DNA of 64,000 nt from Paraburkholderia sp. D15 (GTDB lineage Bacteria; Pseudomonadota; Gammaproteobacteria; Burkholderiales; Burkholderiaceae). Of the stretch, positions 28,616 to 36,477 are shown one piece after another (the stretch's first letter is position 1; each line of letters starts with the position of its first letter). Made by a program: the position numbers and the translations under genes. Location: assembly GCF_029910215.1 (NCBI RefSeq), contig NZ_CP110395.1, forward strand, positions 1 to 64,000, in the 5' to 3' direction. Below the pieces are notes generated by a model. That model did not search any database. It saw nothing but the letters and a program-made list of their open reading frames with translations, and was not told where the DNA came from.

Positions 28616-30103
28616 ATGCCCAACCCAGTCACGCGATCGGCCGCCAACTCAATACCATTGAAAAAGCCGTGGACGTGTCTGGCGATTTATCTCGTGCTAT
28701 CCGGCGCTTTGTATTACGTCGTCACGCATTTTCCTTTTGGCACGATCCGTATTATTTCGCCTTCTATGCTGGATGAATGGACGCCGCTTTTACCCGCGAC
28801 GGTGCCGCCGTATATGAGTTATCTGCTCGTCATGCCATTGCTAGTCTGGTATGGACGCGACAGGGCGTGGTTATTGCCGGCTTTCTTTGCGGGCGCATTG
28901 GCGACGAGTCTCTGCCTGCTGAGTCATCTGTTCTGGCCGACGGAGATGGCGCGCCCCGTGGTGGCGGCCGGCTGGATCGCATGGCTGCGGTCCATCGACT
29001 CGCCGCTCGCCGCATCGCCGAGTGGACACGTGGCGTTGCCGATCGCGATCACCGTCGTGCTGGCGACGCTGCGCGTGCGCGCGGCGGCGTGGTTTGCCGC
29101 ATGGAGCGTGGTCTTGATGGTGACCGTGCTGACGACGGGACAACATTTCGTCGCCGATGTCGCGTGGGGCGCCGCGGTCGGTTTACTGGCCGCCGCAGTC
29201 ACCGCACTCGCGATGCGCTGGCGCGTCGACCTGCGAACGCTGGCGATGATCCTGCTCGAATGGCTGTGCGTTGTCGTGACGCTACGCGTCGCGTTCGCGT
29301 TGGACGACTGGCGTCTCTATCTCGTCGCGGCCGTGATTATCTCCACGCGACAGCACGCGCTTTTCATTCTCTATCACGATGCCGCGCACTATCATCTGAC
29401 GCGGCATCGCCGGGTCAACGATTTTCTGATCAACGTGGCGATCGGCGTGCCTGGTGTCGTACCGGTCGAGTTCTACCGGCCTCTGCATCTCGCGCATCAT
29501 CGGCATGTGGGAAGCGCGCTGGACCCCGAGCGGCAGTTTCTTTACCGCGACCAGCGCTGGCAGTTCAGACCGCTCGGCACGTGGCCGCTCGTCAGGCAAT
29601 TGATTGGCGATCTGCTTTTGCTCAACACGCTGCGTACCATGCGCGCCTATCGACAAGCCGGCGGCGCAGCGGTCCGTCCTACCGTACCGATACTCGCCGC
29701 GTGCGTCGTGTGGACGGTGATTGCCGGCTGGCTGATTTATCTGTGCTCCGCGCACACGTTGACGATGCTTGCGGCGCTCTGGTTCGGGCCGCTCTTCACG
29801 GTAAGCGTGTTGCTGCAGAAAGTGCGCAGCTTTTCCGAGCACAGCGGCGGTCCGGGCGTGACGCCCGGCTGGAGCGACTGGACTTACTCGTGGTGTGTGG
29901 GTTGGCTCGGCCGGGCGTTCATCTGGCCGTATCACATCAACCTGCATCTGCAGCATCATCGCAATCCGAACACGGCGTGGTACGACCTGCCGTCGCAAGT
30001 GCGGTCAAGCGATCATGTGATGTCGTCGCGCGGGCTCGTCGGTCTACTTTGGCTCGGCAGACGACGCGTTTCAGACACGCGGCGTGAACCGCAACGCAAT
30101 TAG
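28616..30103 (+). CDS. PAP2-like domain fused to fatty acid desaturase
   Basis: The 495-residue membrane protein joins two modules. Residues ~15-205 have six hydrophobic segments and PAP2 motifs ASPSGHVALP (about 140) and GQHFVADVAWG (about 180), most like the PAP2_3/Aur1 type in which the KxxxxxxRP motif is not obvious. Residues ~210-480 form a desaturase with HDAAHYH (about 257), HLAHHRH (about 293) and HLQHHRNPN (about 445). PAP2 enzymes remove or exchange lipid phosphates; fusion to a desaturase suggests sequential action on one polar lipid. The ATG is preceded by a short gap shared with the divergent GNAT operon. Confidence 0.85.
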   Translation: MPNPVTRSAANSIPLKKPWTCLAIYLVLSGALYYVVTHFPFGTIRIISPSMLDEWTPLLPATVPPYMSYLLVMPLLVWYGRDRAWLLPAFFAGALATSLCLLSHLFWPTEMARPVVAAGWIAWLRSIDSPLAASPSGHVALPIAITVVLATLRVRAAAWFAAWSVVLMVTVLTTGQHFVADVAWGAAVGLLAAAVTALAMRWRVDLRTLAMILLEWLCVVVTLRVAFALDDWRLYLVAAVIISTRQHALFILYHDAAHYHLTRHRRVNDFLINVAIGVPGVVPVEFYRPLHLAHHRHVGSALDPERQFLYRDQRWQFRPLGTWPLVRQLIGDLLLLNTLRTMRAYRQAGGAAVRPTVPILAACVVWTVIAGWLIYLCSAHTLTMLAALWFGPLFTVSVLLQKVRSFSEHSGGPGVTPGWSDWTYSWCVGWLGRAFIWPYHINLHLQHHRNPNTAWYDLPSQVRSSDHVMSSRGLVGLLWLGRRRVSDTRREPQRN

Positions 30104-30660
30104 AAGTCGCGCCTCACGCAGTACCACAGCGCGCCCGGCACTTCTCGCAGCGATGAATAGATGTCGCGTCGCTCGAAGAACGCCGGATATGTGCCGCTCA
30201 CCTCATCGACGCCAAAGCGCTTCAACGCGATGATCGCGCGTGGCACGTGGAAGTACTGCGAGACGGCAATCGCGCTGCGCAGGTTGTGCGCCTTCATATA
30301 AACGCTGGCGTTGCGCGCGGTGTCCCAGGTGTCGAGGCCCTTGTTGTCCATCACGATGCGATTTTCGGGAACGCCCTGGCGCATCAGGTCGCGTTTCATC
30401 GCAAGCGCTTCGTCGGTGCCGTGTTTGTCGATGCCGCCGCTCACCATGATCTCGCGGCACAGTCCTTTCGCGTAGCACTCGCGTGCCGCGTCGAGCCGCG
30501 CGGAGAGCCGCGCCGACGGACTGCCGTCCGCATGGACCTTATTGCCGTAGACGATCGCGAGATCCGCTTGCCGGGGCCGCGCCAGCAGACCCGCGCACGC
30601 GACGATCAATGCCGCGGCCAGCCAGAGGCCGACGGCCCATTTGAGTAGTGAAGTCAGCAC
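30100..30660 (-). CDS. DUF218 (YdcF/SanA-like) membrane-anchored protein
   Basis: The 186-residue product has one N-terminal membrane segment (LLKWAVGLWLAAALIVACAG) and a DUF218 domain: DLAIVYGNKVHADGSPSARL, EIMVSGGIDKHGTDEA, MDNKGLDTWDTARNA and AVSQYFHVPRA. SanA and related proteins affect envelope permeability in enterobacteria. The start is GTG at 30660. It overlaps the end of the convergent PAP2-desaturase gene by four bases. Its position at the edge of the lipid cluster may be chance. Confidence 0.82.
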   Translation of the reverse strand: MLTSLLKWAVGLWLAAALIVACAGLLARPRQADLAIVYGNKVHADGSPSARLSARLDAARECYAKGLCREIMVSGGIDKHGTDEALAMKRDLMRQGVPENRIVMDNKGLDTWDTARNASVYMKAHNLRSAIAVSQYFHVPRAIIALKRFGVDEVSGTYPAFFERRDIYSSLREVPGALWYCVRRDF

Positions 30661-30737
30661 AGGTTTTTAGTCCGCTGCGGTTGAGACGTCGTGTTAAATG
30701 CGCGGTCGATCGATTGGATCTCGCTCGTGTCCGCTTT

Positions 30738-31718
30738 TCATATGTTCTCCAGCAGACGGGCAATGACTTCAGGCGAAGGCAACTGATCCTTCAGCTTTCT
30801 CGGCAGTGTCTTGGTAATTTCGTAGGTTGCTACGCCAATCGGCTTGCGCGCGTCGCGCAATGCGTACTCGACGATCGTGCGCGTTTTCTCTTTGCACAGG
30901 ATGATACCGATAGACGGATTTTCGTCCTCTTGTCGTACCTTTGCATCGAGCGCCGCAAGATAAAACTGCATCTTGCCGACAAACTCCGGCTCGAATTCTC
31001 CGATCTTCAACTCGATGGCGATTAACGCGCGCAAGCGTCTGTGGAATAGCAGCAGGTCGATGAAGTATTCCTTGCCTTCCACGTCCAACCGGTACTGGCT
31101 GCCCATAAAAGCAAACATGCCGCCCATGGCGCGCAAAAAATCCTCGATACGAACAATCAATGCTCTTTCCAGCTCGCGCTCGCTGTGTTGATCGCCCAAC
31201 TCGAGGAAGTCGAAGGCATATTCGTCCTTCACCGCTAGTTTGGCCTGCGCGCGCAGGCTTGGAGTTAGCGTCTGGTCAAAATTGGTTTGGCTCAGCAGTG
31301 ATTTCTCGTAGCTCTGATTGTCTATCTGGTGGACCAGCACGTTTTTTGACCATCCGAGCTTGCGTGTCATGCGCAGGTAGAACTCCCGCTCCTGAGCGAC
31401 TTTGCAGCGTTGCAGGATGATGAGATTGTGTGACCACCCAACTTGTGCAACCAGTGGTTGCACTTTTGCGTCGCTGCGGTAGAGCAGATAGAACTCACGC
31501 ATGTAGAACAAATTGCGGCGGGAAAAACCGCCCACGCCAGGAAAGGCGTCCCGCAAGTCGCCGGCCAGCTGCTCTGCGATGGCGGCGCCGTGGGTGGCGT
31601 CTTTCTGCCGCTCCACGATCAGCTTCCCAATGTCCCAATACAGGCCGACCAGCTCCTTGTTAACTGCGCGCAGCGCCGCGTACTGCGCGGACTGGATGCG
31701 CGCCTTAACTTCGGCCAA
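30738..31718 (-). CDS. YhcG-type PDDEXK nuclease (DUF1016), possibly 5'-interrupted
   Basis: The 326-codon frame matches the YhcG family: an N-terminal DUF1016 helical domain (NKELVGLYWDIGKLI, FSRRNLFYMREFYLLY) and a C-terminal PD-(D/E)xK nuclease with YFIDLLLFH and IAIELKIGEFEPE (about 225-250). The frame begins at a TTG without an upstream ATG. In the same frame upstream the codons read KEYPALLAEVK, which the family has, then LRKTGTVPATT, then a TAA at 31784-31782, then KKTSRKL back to a GTG at 31853. A nonsense mutation near the true 5' end is therefore likely; the protein may be made by re-initiation or not at all. Confidence 0.8.
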   Translation of the reverse strand: MAEVKARIQSAQYAALRAVNKELVGLYWDIGKLIVERQKDATHGAAIAEQLAGDLRDAFPGVGGFSRRNLFYMREFYLLYRSDAKVQPLVAQVGWSHNLIILQRCKVAQEREFYLRMTRKLGWSKNVLVHQIDNQSYEKSLLSQTNFDQTLTPSLRAQAKLAVKDEYAFDFLELGDQHSERELERALIVRIEDFLRAMGGMFAFMGSQYRLDVEGKEYFIDLLLFHRRLRALIAIELKIGEFEPEFVGKMQFYLAALDAKVRQEDENPSIGIILCKEKTRTIVEYALRDARKPIGVATYEITKTLPRKLKDQLPSPEVIARLLENI

Positions 31719-32033
31719 TAAGGCCGGATACTCCTTCGTCGTCGTGGCCGGGACTGTGCCGGTCTTCCGCAGCGCTGGCGCTTATAGCTTGCGAGACGTT
31801 TTCTTACTCGTCACCAATGATCTCCTCGTCGGCGCTGACGGGCTGTCCGTCACCAGCGTGGAAAGCGACCATTACCAAAAGACGACAATCCGCATGGTTC
31901 TCTCGCTAACCTAACTGTTTGCGTTGTGGGTAGGGCAATGTGTTACCTGCTCATTGATTTTAAGGGGGGGCGCGAGAAAGGAAAATAGTTGTGTTGCCGC
32001 GGCAAACGGCCGCTTAGGGAAAGATCCCTGCAT
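31719..32033. other. Intergenic region with the 5' remnant of the YhcG gene
   Basis: The first ~135 bases (31719-31853, minus strand) appear to be the original 5' coding end of the nuclease gene, interrupted by a stop. The rest, to the stop of the reverse transcriptase gene at 32034, has a G-run (ggggggg near 31965) and no gene I can support. Confidence 0.5.
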
Positions 32034-33392
32034 TCAATCCCCAGTTGCGTCGTCCGCGCAATCCCACACAATCCGCTCGAACAACGCCTTCAACTTCTCA
32101 CCCCGCGCCGCGTTCAGCATCGCCACATGCGCGACCCGGCCCGCGAGATGCGCACGAAAGTCGGAATGATCGTCGCGATTCTGCGAGCGCGGTCCGTGCC
32201 TGACGCAATTGGTGAGCGTCGCCTTCAACGCATCGAAAGCGGGCCGCGCGATATTCGGGTGCGTATTGACGACCACGCCCGCCAGATGTTGACGCGCGCC
32301 GCGACGCATCACACGCGTCTTTCTCAGATTGAGCGTGAACCCTTCCTCGATCGCGATCGCGGCGACGCGGATCGATAGCCGTTCGGCCATGCGGGCGAGA
32401 TCGTCGCCGCCGGAGAAGGCGAGGTCGTCGGCATAACGCGTGTAAGTCGCGCCGATCGAGCGCGCGAGTCCGGTCAAGCGTAAGTCGAGTTGATAAGCGC
32501 AAAGATTCGCCAAAGCCGGCGAGCTCGGCGCGCCTTGCGGCAAATGACGGTTCCGGTAACGCTGTCGTTCGAGCCAGTCGATGCGGTCACGGACATCGGC
32601 TTCAAGCAGACGGCCGCTGGGGATGCGATTGGTACACAGCGCAGTGATGGCGCGGCTAATGGCCAATGAGTAGCCCAAAGCGCGAATCGTCGAGTAAACG
32701 CGTCCCGCATGCACCGACGCAAAAAAATCGCTCAGATCGAAGCGAATCACCACCGCTTTGTCCGCATGCGGCGCAGCGAAACTCACGATGTTCCTGCCCC
32801 GCCGAAACCCATGCGCCGCCTCATGCAACGGAATGCGATCGAGCAAACCATGCAGCACTTTCCGCTGCACGGCCCGCAAACGCGTCTTGGGAATTTCGAT
32901 GAGTCTGCAACGACCGTCGCGCTTCTGAATCGCCTTATAGACATAGTGATGCAGCGGCGAGCTCGCGGCGTGCGCCGGTACCCGCCAGCGATCGGCCAGC
33001 CAGTCGAGTTCGTCGCACCCGGCATCGAGCCACGCGGCGAGGTCCGCAAGCGTGGCCAGTTGCGGCAAAGCCACGCCCTGCAACCACGGCGGCGCGGGCC
33101 GCTGAACCGGCGGACGCATCATCACACGCACCACGCGCGGACGGGCATCGCTACGCCACGCCGACACGAACCCCGGCGTTTCCGCGATCAATGTCGACAA
33201 CTCGCGACGATCGACGCTGTCCCATCGCGCGCCAAAACGCGTTGCGGCTAGATGCGCCAATCCGCTCATCCACGCGGCGGGTTCGCCCAACGCGAGCGTC
33301 ATCCGCGCGACGAGGGCATCGGGCTCGGCGGTGCCGGACAGCATCGCATCGGCAATCGCGTAGGTGACGTACTGCAACGAAGATGACGACAT
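32034..33392 (-). CDS. Retron-type reverse transcriptase with N-terminal extension
   Basis: The 452-residue protein has an N-terminal extension of about 140 residues followed by an RT domain: HHYVYKAIQKRDGRCRLIEI, AAHGFRRGRNI, FAAPHADKAVVIRFDLSDFF (NAxxH-like motif and first catalytic Asp), LPQGAPSSPALANL, and the catalytic YADD at residues 320-323. In place of the retron VTG motif it has HLAGVVVN. The layout resembles the long retron RTs such as those of myxobacteria. ATG 33392 is chosen; the frame is open to 33596 without RT similarity, and that stretch is hairpin-rich. No separate effector gene lies next to it on the same strand. Confidence 0.85.
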   Translation of the reverse strand: MSSSSLQYVTYAIADAMLSGTAEPDALVARMTLALGEPAAWMSGLAHLAATRFGARWDSVDRRELSTLIAETPGFVSAWRSDARPRVVRVMMRPPVQRPAPPWLQGVALPQLATLADLAAWLDAGCDELDWLADRWRVPAHAASSPLHHYVYKAIQKRDGRCRLIEIPKTRLRAVQRKVLHGLLDRIPLHEAAHGFRRGRNIVSFAAPHADKAVVIRFDLSDFFASVHAGRVYSTIRALGYSLAISRAITALCTNRIPSGRLLEADVRDRIDWLERQRYRNRHLPQGAPSSPALANLCAYQLDLRLTGLARSIGATYTRYADDLAFSGGDDLARMAERLSIRVAAIAIEEGFTLNLRKTRVMRRGARQHLAGVVVNTHPNIARPAFDALKATLTNCVRHGPRSQNRDDHSDFRAHLAGRVAHVAMLNAARGEKLKALFERIVWDCADDATGD

Positions 33393-33429
33393 AGGGAAGA
33401 GAGGGCGGGCCGGCCAGTCAACGCGTCGA

Positions 33430-33600
33430 GTGCTGCGTGAGCCGTGTTGCGCACCGCGCAAGTGACGCTCATGCGACGAACTGCGGAGGTGATGTCGATC
33501 CACGGGGTAACCCCGTAGTGCCCGAAACGGATGCTGCTCGTCTCCAGGCGTGCTTGACCAGCCGTCCCGCGAGGCGACGATAAGCGAGCGGGACATTGCG
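33430..33600 (-). ncRNA. Candidate structured RNA upstream of the RT (msr-msd-like)
   Basis: Directly upstream of the RT start, three dyads occur within 150 bp: a 6-bp stem with 3-base loop at 33447-33461, a perfect ACGGGGT/ACCCCGT hairpin at 33502-33516, and GTCCCGC/GCGGGAC with a 17-base loop at 33564-33594. Retrons encode their msr-msd RNA in this position, on the same strand as the RT. The exact ends, the branching G and the a1/a2 repeats could not be assigned by eye, so this is a candidate only. Confidence 0.4.
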
Positions 33601-33660
33601 TGTCAATGCGACCGAACGTCGACCGCGCGCCGAGATTTCCGAATCCGTCAGCGCGATCGC

Positions 33661-33915
33661 GACTTATCCACAGCATCCTCTGGACAACTTTTGTAAAAGC
33701 CTGCGTATACGGTGTGGGCGCGTTGTGGGCGAAACCTTGATAAAAATGCCGAGGCGTCTCGCCGGCCAAAAGTTTTCCCTGGCTCCGTGGGGCTGTCCGC
33801 GCGCACTACGCAGGGTTATCGATTCGGCAGAGCGTTGATCCGTATACGAAGTTTCAGGTTATCCACAATGCAGCGCGAGGCTTGTTAACTATTACTACGT
33901 ATACGTATACGAAGA
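33661..33915. promoter_or_regulatory. DnaA-box and CGTATACG palindrome cluster
   Basis: Two perfect consensus DnaA boxes, TTATCCACA, lie at 33664-33672 and 33859-33867 in the same orientation. The palindrome CGTATACG occurs near 33703 and 33841 and twice, overlapping, at about 33898-33911. The right side (33885-33935) is AT-rich for this genome (gttaactattactacgta, gattataaaaacc). The region separates two minus-strand genes and has no coding frame I accept. It could be a DnaA-regulated promoter or a replication-related site. Confidence 0.55.
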
Positions 33916-33959
33916 TTATAAAAACCCTAAAGACGCCACCGCGCAGCGAAGGTCACTGC

Positions 33960-34826
33960 TCAAAGCAACGGTAAACAGATCTCCGTGACAAGATCGGGAG
34001 GCGCCGTATCCTTAGGGCTATTCAGATACTCCTCGAACACCGGCGCATCCGCCGCTTCGCGATCCGACTGCACGAGCCAGGTGCCGTACAGCCACTCGTA
34101 CGCCGCGCGCATGTCGCTATATGGACCCTTGTGCCGCAGCACCGCGTATTCGCCGCCTCTCACCTGCGCGACCGAAACCGGCGGACTCACCGTCACCGAT
34201 GCCTGAACCGGATGCGGCAGCAATACGCCGGCTTTCGAGCGCAACAGGTTTTCGTCGACCACGCCGGGATCGTCGTAGTAAACGCCGACCATCCGCATTT
34301 GCGCCGCCAACAGGTTGTGTGCCGCCAGCCAGCCGAATAGCGCATCGAATGCCTTGCCGACCTGCATATACGAACCGACGTGATCGACCGCCAGAATCTC
34401 CATCGGCGCCACGTGACGAATTTCCACTTCACGTATCGTCATTGCCTTGTCTCCTGAAAGTGCCGGACGAAACCGGCTATGCGTGCCTTGCTTGCGATAC
34501 TGCGCTGGCGGCACGCCGAACACCGCGCGAAACGTGCGCGAAAACGACTGCAAACTGCTGTAGCCGGACCGTTCGGCGATGTCGGCGATCGACATCGAAC
34601 CGTTCGCGAGATAACCCGCCGCGCGATGCAGGCGCAACCGGCGCACTGTCGTGGCGACCGTCTCGCCGTACATCGCCTGGTAGATGCGGTGCCAGTGATA
34701 CGGCGACAGACAGGCGATCTGCGCGAGGCGATCGATGTCGAGCGGCTCGTCGAGGTGATCGTAGATATGGTCGAGCACGCGGCCGAGGCGGGTTTCGTAG
34801 CGCGCCCGATGGGCGGATTCGTTCAT
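33960..34826 (-). CDS. AraC-family regulator with GyrI-like effector domain
   Basis: The 288-residue protein has an N-terminal AraC helix-turn-helix pair (LDIDRLAQIACLSPYHWHRI; MSIADIAERSGYSSLQSFSR) and a C-terminal GyrI/SbmC-like domain (EVEIRHVAPMEILAVDHVG, YYDDPGVV, VLRHKGPYSDMRAAYEWLYG). Members such as Rob and BltR-like proteins bind small, often cationic or hydrophobic molecules and control efflux or stress genes. Its target is not visible here. The promoter must lie between 34827 and the eat start. Confidence 0.9.
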   Translation of the reverse strand: MNESAHRARYETRLGRVLDHIYDHLDEPLDIDRLAQIACLSPYHWHRIYQAMYGETVATTVRRLRLHRAAGYLANGSMSIADIAERSGYSSLQSFSRTFRAVFGVPPAQYRKQGTHSRFRPALSGDKAMTIREVEIRHVAPMEILAVDHVGSYMQVGKAFDALFGWLAAHNLLAAQMRMVGVYYDDPGVVDENLLRSKAGVLLPHPVQASVTVSPPVSVAQVRGGEYAVLRHKGPYSDMRAAYEWLYGTWLVQSDREAADAPVFEEYLNSPKDTAPPDLVTEICLPLL

Positions 34827-34982
34827 GACTGAGTCGACTGGAGAATGACCGGTTGAATGGAAAACAAAGTATCACGGCGGCGTTTACCAAATCCTGCGGA
34901 CTTTATCGCCGCGATCTTTGCCGAATTTCGATAACACCTCGAATAATGGCTCACTACCATCGGTTGAAACCTCTCCGCCCAT

Positions 34983-35004
34983 GCGCCGCAACGCCTTGCG
35001 GCGC
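34983..35004 (+). promoter_or_regulatory. Hairpin in the ethanolamine permease leader
   Basis: GCGCCGCAA and TTGCGGCGC form a perfect 9-bp stem with a 4-base loop ending 29 bp before the permease ATG, just upstream of its ribosome site (AGGGAG). It could act as a terminator of upstream transcription or as a leader structure; no T-run follows. Confidence 0.35.
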
Positions 35005-35033
35005 CGAGTAAGCGGCCATTACAGGGAGCTCCG

Positions 35034-36437
35034 ATGAAACCGGAATCGAAGAGTCAGCACGTCGGCAAGGTCACCCATCACGAGTTGAAGCAGACGCTCG
35101 GCACGTGGCAACTGTGGGGGATCGCGGTCGGTCTCGTGATTTCCGGCGAGTATTTCGGCTGGAGCTACGGCTGGGCAAGCGCCGGTACGCTCGGCTTCGT
35201 GATTACGGCGGTGTTCATCGCCGCGATGTATACGACCTTCATTTTCAGTTTCACCGAACTCACCACGTCGATTCCGCATGCGGGCGGTCCGTTTGCGTAT
35301 GCGCGCCATGCGTTCGGTCCAACCGGCGGCTATCTGGCGGGCGCCGCCACGCTGGTCGAATTCGTGTTCGCTCCGCCGGCGATTGCGCTCGCGATCGGCG
35401 CTTATCTGCACGTGCAGTTTCCTGGCCTCGAACCGAAGCACGCGGCGATGGGCGCGTATCTCGTCTTCATGGCGTTGAATATCGTCGGCGTGCAGATTGC
35501 CGCGGCCTTCGAATTGTGCGTGACGTTGCTCGCGATTTTCGAATTGCTGGTGTTCATGGGCGTGGTGTCGCCCGGTTTCCAGTGGTCGAACTTCACGAAG
35601 GGCGGCTGGGCCGGTGCGGACACTTTCAGCATGGGTTCGTTTCACGGCATGTTCGCGGCGATTCCGTTCGCGATCTGGTTCTTCCTCGCGATCGAAGGCG
35701 TCGCGATGGCCGCCGAGGAAGCCAAGAACCCGAAGCGTTCGATTCCGATCGCCTACGTCACCGGCATTCTGACGCTGGTCGTGCTTGCCATCGGCGTGAT
35801 GGTGTTTGCGGGCGCGGCGGGCGACTGGACCAAGCTGTCGAACATCAACGATCCGTTGCCGCAGGCGATGAAGTTCATCGTCGGCGAACACAGCGGCTGG
35901 ATGCATATGCTCGTATGGCTCGGCCTGTTCGGGCTGGTCGCGTCGTTCCACGGCATCATCCTCGGCTACTCGCGGCAGATCTTCGCGCTGGCGCGCGCTG
36001 GTTATCTGCCGGAGTGGCTGTCGAAAGTGCATCCGCGCTTCAAGACTCCGCACCGCGCGATTCTGGCGGGCGGCGTGATCGGCATCGCGGCGATCTATAG
36101 CGACGAGCTGATCCAGTTCGGCGGTCAGACGCTCACCGCGAACATCGTGACGATGTCGGTATTTGGCGCTATCGTGATGTATATCATCAGCATGTTGTCG
36201 CTGTTCAAGCTGCGCCGCACCGAGCCCGGCATGGAGCGCCCGTTCCGCGCGCCGCTGTTTCCGGTCTTTCCGGCGTTCGCGCTGGTGGCGGCGGTGATCT
36301 GTCTGGCCACGATGGTTTACTTCAACTTTCTGGTGGCGATCGTGTTCGCGATCATCCTCGCGCTGGGCTACGTCTACTTCCTGTTGACGCGCCATCAGCG
36401 CGAAGCGGCGCCGTCGGACGCGTTGCTCGAAGAATGA
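35034..36437 (+). CDS. eat: Ethanolamine permease
   Basis: The 467-residue protein is an APC-superfamily transporter with about twelve hydrophobic segments. Early motifs GIAVGLVISGEYFGWSYGW and HAGGPFAYARHAFGPTGGY, and the central AIEGVAMAAEEAKNPKRS, match Eat-type ethanolamine permeases. It lies 40 bp before eutB and heads the eat-eutB-eutC operon. A clear AGGGAG ribosome site precedes ATG 35034. Confidence 0.93.
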   Translation: MKPESKSQHVGKVTHHELKQTLGTWQLWGIAVGLVISGEYFGWSYGWASAGTLGFVITAVFIAAMYTTFIFSFTELTTSIPHAGGPFAYARHAFGPTGGYLAGAATLVEFVFAPPAIALAIGAYLHVQFPGLEPKHAAMGAYLVFMALNIVGVQIAAAFELCVTLLAIFELLVFMGVVSPGFQWSNFTKGGWAGADTFSMGSFHGMFAAIPFAIWFFLAIEGVAMAAEEAKNPKRSIPIAYVTGILTLVVLAIGVMVFAGAAGDWTKLSNINDPLPQAMKFIVGEHSGWMHMLVWLGLFGLVASFHGIILGYSRQIFALARAGYLPEWLSKVHPRFKTPHRAILAGGVIGIAAIYSDELIQFGGQTLTANIVTMSVFGAIVMYIISMLSLFKLRRTEPGMERPFRAPLFPVFPAFALVAAVICLATMVYFNFLVAIVFAIILALGYVYFLLTRHQREAAPSDALLEE

Positions 36438-36477
36438 CGAAGCGAGCCGCTGCGCGAGCAGCGGCGATGGAGTCGAG

